Shown here in pieces: positions 53,847 through 61,006 of a DNA stretch of 64,000 nucleotides; the stretch's first letter is position 1, and every line of letters begins with the position of its first letter. Under the pieces are notes generated by a model. That model was not told the origin of the DNA. It saw only the letters and a list, made by a program, of their open reading frames with translations, and made no database searches. The stretch comes from Arenibacterium halophilum (lineage in GTDB: Bacteria; Pseudomonadota; Alphaproteobacteria; Rhodobacterales; Rhodobacteraceae). A program made the translations under genes and the position numbers. The DNA lies in contig NZ_VCPC01000001.1 of assembly GCF_005938225.1 (NCBI RefSeq), forward strand, positions 62,001 through 126,000. Direction: 5' to 3'.

Positions 53847-54407
53847 CTATCGCTTGCGCGCCAGGGCCCAGGCGCAAATCGGCATCTTCGGGTCATTCTT
53901 CAGGCTGTCGGTCTCTCGATCATATGTCGGAGGCCATTTGCCTTGAAGATTGCGCAAGGCGGCATCGCGATTGCCCCATTGGTCTGCGGTGATGTCGGCT
54001 TTGTCAAACCCCGCCTCGATCAGCAGATTGCGCAGGCCCCGCGCCGACCAGCGCGAACAATCTGCCGGCGCGGCATGGAACGGTACGAAAAACGGAACCG
54101 CGACCCAGAAATGTCCGCCCGGCCGAAGCATCTGATGCACATGGCGGGTGGCGGCATACGGCCTGTCCAGATGTTCCCACACCTGATTGGCAAGGATCAG
54201 ATCAAACTGTTCGATTTGACCGCCGTCACCCAGGTAAGGCCCGGCACAAATATCATGTTCGGGATACAGATACTGCCGATAGCTGCGAAAGGTGAACGCC
54301 TGCCCCCATTTGCCCGAGATCTCAGCCACATCGAGCGTGTCCGGCGCAAGCGCGCGGATCATCGCGCGGCTTTGGCGCTGCATCACAACTCTGTTCAGGC
54401 TGACCAT
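53847..54407 (-). CDS. Class I SAM-dependent methyltransferase
   Basis: 186 residues. LDVAEISGKWG (binding loop, motif I), then FDLILANQVWEHLDRPYAA and LRPGGHFWVAVPFFVPFHA, the post-motif strand and the loop of small-molecule methyltransferases. The N-terminal part is short, so it may recognise a small or membrane-bound acceptor. Substrate unknown. It stands alone between the MFS gene and a surface-protein gene. Confidence 0.82.
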   Translation of the reverse strand: MVSLNRVVMQRQSRAMIRALAPDTLDVAEISGKWGQAFTFRSYRQYLYPEHDICAGPYLGDGGQIEQFDLILANQVWEHLDRPYAATRHVHQMLRPGGHFWVAVPFFVPFHAAPADCSRWSARGLRNLLIEAGFDKADITADQWGNRDAALRNLQGKWPPTYDRETDSLKNDPKMPICAWALARKR

Positions 54408-54622
54408 CTTTTACCTGTCACGATGTCCACGCCTTGATACGCCGCAACATGAAGCTAAGCCTACATTCGACTTATAAAGCCGGTGAATCCGAATGTGACG
54501 CAGAACAGGTGGAAAAAGTTTCACTATCACAAATAAGTTTAATTAAGGCAAAATTGTGGCCGCCGACTACCTCCTCCCTGACAGCCTGTGCTGTGCAATT
54601 TGATTTCGAGTGAGGAGTGAAT

Positions 54623-55609
54623 ATGAAACGGTTTACCTATCTTGCCGCCGCCATTGTTACAGCGACGGCAAGCAGCGCCACAGCGGCCCATCTGAGCGAC
54701 AGCAGCGGCTATGCCCTGACCGGCAACGGCAAGCGGCTGGTCGTCTATGACAGCCTCGGTTCGATTGAAAATTCCAGCGTTATCAAGCTGGACGCCACAA
54801 TCGACGCCATCGCCTATCGCCCTGTGACGGGCGAACTATACGGCTTGAGCAAAGGCAAGAACGGAAACAAGATCGTCGTGATCGACACCATGTCGGGCAC
54901 AACCACCGATACCGGGGCCACATTCAACAACGCCTCGATCGGCGACGGTGCCAAGGTCGGGTTCGATTTCAACAACGCCATCGACGCGGCGCGCGGTGTG
55001 TCGACCGCCGACGACAACGTGGTGTTTTTCCCGTCTGATTTCCAAAGCGCGAATGCCAACACGGTGCAGCGGTTCACCGATCTGTTCTATCGCACCGCCG
55101 CAACGGATGCGGATGGCGACGGAAACCCCGATGGCGTGGCGGACGCGAACGCCGGTGTGAACCCTGCGATCTTCGCAAATGCCTATACCAATGCGGTCGC
55201 CGGGGCCAAAGCCTCGACCACCTTCCAATATGCGCTGGACGCGGGCACCAACTCGTTGGTGTCGCTGGCGAATAACGCCGGTATCCTCGACACCATCGCC
55301 AAGGTCACGTTCAACGGGAAAGAGATTGATTTCACAACCGTTGGCGGCTTTGACATCATCTCGAAAGCGGAAGGCGACAATACCGCCATCGCCCTGCTGA
55401 ATTCCAAAGGCATGAAATCGAAGCTGTTCGAGATCGATCTGACGACCGGCTTTGCCACGCTGGTCGGCAATACAGGCATGAAAAACCTGTCGGGCTTTGC
55501 CGCCTCGGCTCCGACGCCGCAGCCTGTGCCTCTGCCTGCTTCGGCACTGCTGCTGGGCGGTGCCATCGCTGGCGGCGCGGCCTTCGCGCGCAAGCGCCGC
55601 AAGGCATAA
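54623..55609 (+). CDS. DUF4394-like VPLPA-CTERM protein
   Basis: 328 residues. Signal peptide (1-22, ending SATAAH), then a repeated blade pattern (YALTGNGKRLVVYDS, IDAIAYRPVTGELYGLS, KIVVIDTMSG, KLFEIDLTTGFATLVGN) that fits the DUF4394 beta-propeller-like domain. The sorting tail starts VPLPAS at residue 302 and ends ARKRRKA. ATG 54623 follows GAGGAG. It has its own hairpin at 55624. Surface or extracellular role; ligand unknown. Confidence 0.87.
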   Translation: MKRFTYLAAAIVTATASSATAAHLSDSSGYALTGNGKRLVVYDSLGSIENSSVIKLDATIDAIAYRPVTGELYGLSKGKNGNKIVVIDTMSGTTTDTGATFNNASIGDGAKVGFDFNNAIDAARGVSTADDNVVFFPSDFQSANANTVQRFTDLFYRTAATDADGDGNPDGVADANAGVNPAIFANAYTNAVAGAKASTTFQYALDAGTNSLVSLANNAGILDTIAKVTFNGKEIDFTTVGGFDIISKAEGDNTAIALLNSKGMKSKLFEIDLTTGFATLVGNTGMKNLSGFAASAPTPQPVPLPASALLLGGAIAGGAAFARKRRKA

Positions 55610-55623
55610 GGCATAAAGCAAGA

Positions 55624-55650
55624 CCCCGGGGGCGAAACCCGCCCCCGGGA
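55624..55650. terminator. Two-way hairpin between the 54623 gene and lpd
   Basis: CCCGGGGGCG and CGCCCCCGGG, a perfect 10-bp stem with a 5-base loop, in the 49-base gap between convergent stops. Confidence 0.7.
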
Positions 55651-55658
55651 TTTACAGA

Positions 55659-57053
55659 TCAGAAGTGAATTGCGCGCCCATAGGCGTCCAGCACGCTTTC
55701 GTGCATCATTTCCGACAGGGTCGGATGCGGGAAGACCGTGTGCATCAGATCTTCCTCGGTGGTTTCCAGCTGACGGCCCACCACATAGCCCTGGATCAGT
55801 TCCGTCACCTCGGCGCCAACCATATGCGCGCCCAGCAACTCGCCCGTCTTGGCGTCAAACACGGTTTTCACCATCCCGTCGGGTTCGCCAAGCGCCACGG
55901 CCTTGCCGTTGCCGATGAAGGGGAATTTGCCGACCTTCACCTGATACCCCAATTCCTTCGCCTTGGCTTCGGAATAACCGACCGAGGCGACCTGCGGGTG
56001 GCAATACGTGCAGCCCGCGATGCTTTCGGGTTTGACCGGGTGTACATGCTGCCCTGCGATCAGCTCGGCCACCATCACGCCTTCGTGGCTGGCCTTATGG
56101 GCAAGCCAAGGCGCCCCGGCGATGTCGCCAATCGCGTAGAGCCCGTCGACCCCGGTGCGGCAATATTCATCGGTCACAACATGGGTGCGGTCGACCTTGA
56201 CGCCCAGCTCTTCAAGGCCCAGCCCCTCGACATTGCCGACGATGCCAACGGCGGAAATCACCGTGTCAAAATCGTGGGTTTCCACCTTGCCGCCCACTTC
56301 GATATGGGCAGTCACCTTGCCCTTGGCGCGGTCCAGTTTCTTGACCATGGCTTTCTCCATGATCTTCATACCCTGCTTGACGAATTGCTTCTTGGCGAAG
56401 GCGCTGATGTCGGCGTCTTCCACGGGCAGTACGCGGTCCATCACCTCGACGACGGTCGTGTCGGCCCCCAACGTGTTGTAGAAGCTGGCGAATTCGATCC
56501 CGATCGCACCCGATCCAATCACCAGCAGCTTTTTCGGCATCCGCGACGGCACCAGCGCGTGGCGATACGTCCAGACCAGATCGCCATCGGCCTCAAGCCC
56601 GGGCAGCTCGCGCGCTCGGGCGCCGGTTGCCAGGATGATGTTCTTGCCCGTCAGCTCTTCGCTGCCCTTGTCCGTCTTGACGGTGATCTTGCCCTTGCCG
56701 GCCAGCGTCGCGGTGCCCATCACCACCTCGACCTTGTTCTTTTTCAGCAGGTGTTTCACCCCGCCTTCCATTTGCTTGGCCACCCCGCGCGAACGTTTGA
56801 CCACGGCATCCAGATCATAGCCGATCTTGTCGGCGCTCAGCCCGAAATCCTTGGCGCGCTCCATCAGGTGGAACACCTCGGACGACCGCAGAAGCGCCTT
56901 GGTCGGAATGCAGCCCCAGTTCAGGCAGATGCCGCCAAGGTTCTCGCGTTCGACCACGGCGACCGAAAGGCCCAGCTGGGCGCCCCGGATGGCCGCGACA
57001 TAGCCCCCCGGCCCCGCGCCGATCACGACAAGATCAAAGGATTTGGAAGCCAT
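55659..57053 (-). CDS. lpdA: Dihydrolipoyl dehydrogenase
   Basis: 464 residues. VVIGAGPGGYVAAIRGAQLG (FAD), the redox pair GGICLNWGCIPTKAL and the C-terminal HAHPTLSE-like HTVFPHPTLSEMMHES with its catalytic His-Glu. It reoxidises lipoamide in 2-oxoacid dehydrogenase complexes. No E1 or E2 gene is adjacent, so which complex it serves is open. ATG 57053 has GGAGGGGC upstream. Confidence 0.96.
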   Translation of the reverse strand: MASKSFDLVVIGAGPGGYVAAIRGAQLGLSVAVVERENLGGICLNWGCIPTKALLRSSEVFHLMERAKDFGLSADKIGYDLDAVVKRSRGVAKQMEGGVKHLLKKNKVEVVMGTATLAGKGKITVKTDKGSEELTGKNIILATGARARELPGLEADGDLVWTYRHALVPSRMPKKLLVIGSGAIGIEFASFYNTLGADTTVVEVMDRVLPVEDADISAFAKKQFVKQGMKIMEKAMVKKLDRAKGKVTAHIEVGGKVETHDFDTVISAVGIVGNVEGLGLEELGVKVDRTHVVTDEYCRTGVDGLYAIGDIAGAPWLAHKASHEGVMVAELIAGQHVHPVKPESIAGCTYCHPQVASVGYSEAKAKELGYQVKVGKFPFIGNGKAVALGEPDGMVKTVFDAKTGELLGAHMVGAEVTELIQGYVVGRQLETTEEDLMHTVFPHPTLSEMMHESVLDAYGRAIHF

Positions 57054-57137
57054 TCTTTGCCCCTCCGGCAATGCATCGAAAAACTAGTTTACCGTTAAAC
57101 TATATTCCAGCGTGCTTCAATGCCCGCTTGCGCCCTG

Positions 57138-57812
57138 TCAGGGCGCCCGCGCGATCGCCCGCGCCAGCACCTCCCCGATGGCACGCGCACCCCGGCGCGA
57201 AGGATGCACCCGGTCGACAAACCACAGCCCCGGGTCGGCCGGATCCATCGCCACGCCCGCATCGACATAGATCATGTTCGAGTCTTTTGCCGCCATGTTC
57301 GCCAGCCGCGCGTTCAGCCGGTCGATCGACACTTCGCAACCGGAAAACGCGTTCGGTAGGGCGTTGCCGTCATAATAGCCCAGAACCGCGATGCGCGTGC
57401 CTGCCTTGGCAATCGGACCAAGCAAGGCCGGTATATCACCACGCCGACCGTCGTCCGAGATCATGCCGTCAAGCGTGGCATCGCAGCGATTGCAGCCACA
57501 TTCCCACAAAAGATCATTTGCGCCACCGTTGAAGATGACCCAATCCCAGGTGCCAGGCCGATACTGCTGGCGAATGTCATACTGGCGGGCCGGATCAGGA
57601 GACAGAGAATTGCTGATTCGCGCGCCTGACACGGCGCGATTTTCAACCCGCTGGCCCAGCCGACTGGCCACCACATCGGGGACCGAACCGCCCAGCGGTT
57701 TGTGAAAGGCAAGCACGCTGTCGCCAATGGCAAGGATACGCGGCTCTGCGCCCGGGGCGCCAGAGCACCCCGTCAACAGCCATAGCGAAAGAAGTGATAC
57801 AAGCAACCGCAT
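57138..57812 (-). CDS. SGNH-hydrolase lipoprotein
   Basis: 224 residues. A lipoprotein signal ends LLTGC (Cys16). The SGNH blocks are visible: IGDSVLAF (catalytic Ser), GGANDLLW (Asn) and DRVHPSRRGARA (Asp/His). Four Cys near NDLLWECGCNRCD are unusual. It is probably an esterase or acetylhydrolase at the cell envelope. The start at 57812 gives the signal peptide; a longer frame into the DUF924 gene is not needed. Confidence 0.83.
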   Translation of the reverse strand: MRLLVSLLSLWLLTGCSGAPGAEPRILAIGDSVLAFHKPLGGSVPDVVASRLGQRVENRAVSGARISNSLSPDPARQYDIRQQYRPGTWDWVIFNGGANDLLWECGCNRCDATLDGMISDDGRRGDIPALLGPIAKAGTRIAVLGYYDGNALPNAFSGCEVSIDRLNARLANMAAKDSNMIYVDAGVAMDPADPGLWFVDRVHPSRRGARAIGEVLARAIARAP

Positions 57813-57850
57813 GACCCGGAACCTAGCGCCGGGCCATGCGCGTGCCAGTG

Positions 57851-58429
57851 TTAACCTGCCGCCTGCAATTCGCGCACGGTTTCGCCGTAGCCGCCAGCGG
57901 CAACATATTCGGCCTCGGGTGCGGTGGGCCGGCGCGACAGCGCCTCGTTGCGATAGGGAAAGCGGCCGAACTGACGGATCACCTGACGATGTGCGCGCGC
58001 ATGCAACAGGTTCGACGCGCCACCCTCGGGCATGCGTTCGACCATGAGGCGCACGCAACGGTCCTGATCGCAGAGGTTTTCGGAATGCATCAGCGGCAGG
58101 TAAAAGAACTGGCGCGCCGGTTCGTCGATCTTCATGTCCCAATTCTTGGAGATTGCCGATTTCGCCGCCGCCAGCGCGATCCGGTCACTGGCGAAGGATT
58201 TACCATCGCCCCGGAACATGTTGCGCGGGAACTGATCGGTCAGAATGACATAGGCCAAAACACCGCTGGGATAGGTCAGCCACAGAGAATATTTCCCCTC
58301 CATCGCGCCTTCCCACATCGCGCCGAACCGGTCGCGAATGGTATTGTCGAGGTCCTCATCCTGCTTGTACCAGCCCTCGGGGCCGATCTCGTCCAACCAG
58401 AACGCTAGAATATCTTCCGGGCCACTCAT
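57851..58429 (-). CDS. DUF924 family protein
   Basis: 192 residues. EDILAFWLDEIGPEGWYKQDEDLD, then LTDQFPRNMFRGDG and HSENLCDQDR, the DUF924 (TPR-like) pattern. Function of the family is unknown. It may be co-transcribed with the SGNH lipoprotein gene 38 bases downstream. Confidence 0.9.
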   Translation of the reverse strand: MSGPEDILAFWLDEIGPEGWYKQDEDLDNTIRDRFGAMWEGAMEGKYSLWLTYPSGVLAYVILTDQFPRNMFRGDGKSFASDRIALAAAKSAISKNWDMKIDEPARQFFYLPLMHSENLCDQDRCVRLMVERMPEGGASNLLHARAHRQVIRQFGRFPYRNEALSRRPTAPEAEYVAAGGYGETVRELQAAG

Positions 58430-58534
58430 GACATCCTCTTGTCGTTGTTACGCGTTACACCTGTGAATTAACGCGCGTTTTGCAAAACTGTTACAGTAAC
58501 AAATTGCAACAGCACGGTTACAGATGCAGCGGGG

Positions 58535-59800
58535 TCACGCCTGTTCCCCGTCCTCTCGGGCGGCTTCAATGGCAACCTCTTGTGCGTATTCCACCGCCAC
58601 GGCCGTAGCCGCAGGCGACATCGCGGCATAGCTGCCGGTTTCTTCGACCGGAACGGCAGGGCGCTGCGTTGTGCGATAGGCAGCATAGGCAGCCAGCAGG
58701 AACAGCAGCACCACCAGCAGCACGAAGAAGCCCGGCGCGCCAAACACCTCATCCCCCATCAGCCAGCCGGTGACGACGGGCCCAGCCACGGCACCAAGAC
58801 CGTTGATGAACACCAGCCCGCCCGAAGCCGAGGCCATATCTTCGGGTTCAAGAAAATCGTTGGTGTGGGCAATCAGCAGCGAATACAGCGGGTTGGTCGT
58901 ACCGCCGATCAGAAAGGCCGCCGTCAGCAGCAGCGCGAAATTGCCGCCAAGCAGCATCCCCAGGACCGAAGCCGCGCCGCCCAGACCGGCGACCAGCAGG
59001 ATCAGAAGGCGCCGGTCCATCCGGTCCGACAGCCAGCCCAGCGGATATTGCAGCAGCAGCGCACCGACGTAGAAGGTGCCGACGAAGGTGGAAATCTGCG
59101 CCAGCGACAGCCCGGCGGCGGCGCCATAAACGGCGCCCATGCCGAATTGCGCGGCATAGACGCCGCCCAGCAGGAACATGCCGACGCAGCCCAGCGGCGA
59201 GACCTCCATGATCTTGCGCAAGGTCATCGGCTTGGTCGACTCGAACGCGGGTGTGGGCGAGATCGACAAAAGAATGGGCGCGAATGATATGGAAACAAGC
59301 ATCGAGGCAATGACGAAGGTCTCAAACCCCGACGGGTCCGCCACGATCACCAGCGCCTGCGATACGACGACGCCCAGCATCATCACGATCATGTAAAGCG
59401 ACAGCGCCTTGCCGCGGTTTTCGTTGTCTGCGGCGTTGTTCAGCCAGCTTTCGGCCGTGACATACACGCCGGAAAAGCAGAACCCGATCACCACGCGGCC
59501 CAGAATCCAGACCACCGGTTCGGTCAGCAGCGGGTACAGGATCATCACGGCCGAAATGAACGAGGCCAGCGCAGCAAAGACACGCACGTGCCCGACCCGG
59601 CGGATCATGTCCGGCGCCATGCGAGAGCCGCCGAGGAAACCAAGGAAATAGGCCGACATCACGAACGACATTTCAAGGGTCGAAAAGCCCTCGATATTGC
59701 CGCGCACCCCCAGCAACGTGCCTTGCAGCCCGTTGCCGACCATCAGCAGGCCAAGGCCAAGCAGAAGCGCCCAGGCGCTGGAGAGAACTTGTAACATCAT
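58535..59800 (-). CDS. MFS transporter (YcaD-like)
   Basis: 421 residues, about 12 helices. SFVMSAYFLGFLGGSRMAPDMIRRVGHVRVF and GRVVIGFCFSGVYVTAESWLNNAAD match the YcaD/FucP-like MFS group. The substrate is unknown. Two ATGs in tandem (59800, 59797); AAAGGAGG lies one base before the first and four before the second, so the second is the better start. The C-terminal cytoplasmic tail is Ala/Glu-rich. Confidence 0.88.
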   Translation of the reverse strand: MMLQVLSSAWALLLGLGLLMVGNGLQGTLLGVRGNIEGFSTLEMSFVMSAYFLGFLGGSRMAPDMIRRVGHVRVFAALASFISAVMILYPLLTEPVVWILGRVVIGFCFSGVYVTAESWLNNAADNENRGKALSLYMIVMMLGVVVSQALVIVADPSGFETFVIASMLVSISFAPILLSISPTPAFESTKPMTLRKIMEVSPLGCVGMFLLGGVYAAQFGMGAVYGAAAGLSLAQISTFVGTFYVGALLLQYPLGWLSDRMDRRLLILLVAGLGGAASVLGMLLGGNFALLLTAAFLIGGTTNPLYSLLIAHTNDFLEPEDMASASGGLVFINGLGAVAGPVVTGWLMGDEVFGAPGFFVLLVVLLFLLAAYAAYRTTQRPAVPVEETGSYAAMSPAATAVAVEYAQEVAIEAAREDGEQA

Positions 59801-59898
59801 GCCTCCTTTCGGGGGGCGTTTAAGGGGGTGGTATCGGAGGGGCGGCGGCAGGGTCGTGCCTGTCTACGACGCAAACCTGTCGGATTTGTGTATAGGCC

Positions 59899-60951
59899 TC
59901 ACTCGCCCGGGATCAGAAGCGACGAATCGCCGTAAGAGAAGAAGCGGTATCGTTCGGCCACCGCATGGGCATAGATCGCGTTCATCCGGTCATGCCCGAT
60001 CAGTGCCGAGACCAGCATCAGCAGCGTGGACTTCGGCAGGTGGAAATTGGTCATCAGCGCATCGGTCGCGTGGAAGGTGAAACCGGGGTAGATAAAAATC
60101 TCGGTCTCGCCCGTCCACGGCGCAATCTCTCCCCCGCGTGCGGCGGTTTCGATCAGGCGCAGCGCGGTGGTGCCGACGGGGATCACGCGGCCGCCCTCTC
60201 GCCTGGTCTGCGTGATCTCCTGCGCGGCGGTTTCACCCACCTCGCCCCATTCGGCGTGCATCTTGTGCGTTGTCACGTCATCGACCTTGACCGGCAGGAA
60301 GGTGCCCGCTCCCACATGCAGCGTGACATGGCTGAAGGCGACACCTCGCGCGGCCAGCGCCGCCAGCAATTCATCGTCGAAATGCAGCGACGCCGTGGGT
60401 GCCGCCACCGCGCCCGGATTGCGGGCAAAGACGGTCTGGTAATCGGTGCGGTCACGTTCGTCCGCCGGGCGACGCTGCGCGATATAGGGCGGCAACGGCA
60501 TCTGCCCGGCTTTGGCCAGTGCCGCATCGAAATCCTCGCCCACCAGGTTGAAGCGCAGCAGCCCCTGCCCGTCTTGCACGCCTGTCAGTGTGGCCGACAA
60601 CCCGCCAGTGAATTCGACGGTTTCGCCGACGCGCAGTTTTTTCAACGGCTTCAAAAGTGCGGCCCATGTGCCATCGGCGCGCGGCTCCAGCAAGGTTACC
60701 TCGATCCTGGCCGAGGTGTCGCCCGCCTTACCGCTGCGAAATCGCTGCCCTGACAAGCGTGCCGGAATCACCCGCGTATCGTTCAACACCAGCCGATCGC
60801 CGGGGCGCAGAATATCCGGCAGGTCGCTGACCCGACGATCTGACAGCGCCGGCCCTTGCGCCAGCAACAGGCGCGCCGAGGTGCGCGGCACCGCAGGGCG
60901 GGTCGCGATCAGGTCTTCGGGAAGGTCGAAATCGAAATCGGTCAGTTTCAT
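59899..60951 (-). CDS. queA: S-adenosylmethionine:tRNA ribosyltransferase-isomerase
   Basis: 350 residues. [20 protein letters not shown] and [19 protein letters not shown] at the N-terminus, and [45 protein letters not shown] at the C-terminus, are diagnostic of QueA. It builds epoxyqueuosine on tRNA wobble base 34. The upstream AsmA-like gene is 55 bases away on the same strand. Confidence 0.97.
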   Translation of the reverse strand: MKLTDFDFDLPEDLIATRPAVPRTSARLLLAQGPALSDRRVSDLPDILRPGDRLVLNDTRVIPARLSGQRFRSGKAGDTSARIEVTLLEPRADGTWAALLKPLKKLRVGETVEFTGGLSATLTGVQDGQGLLRFNLVGEDFDAALAKAGQMPLPPYIAQRRPADERDRTDYQTVFARNPGAVAAPTASLHFDDELLAALAARGVAFSHVTLHVGAGTFLPVKVDDVTTHKMHAEWGEVGETAAQEITQTRREGGRVIPVGTTALRLIETAARGGEIAPWTGETEIFIYPGFTFHATDALMTNFHLPKSTLLMLVSALIGHDRMNAIYAHAVAERYRFFSYGDSSLLIPGE

Positions 60952-61006
60952 GGCGCCGCGCTATAGGCGCTTCGCACCGCTTTGACCACAGCGGAAACGC
61001 GCGCGC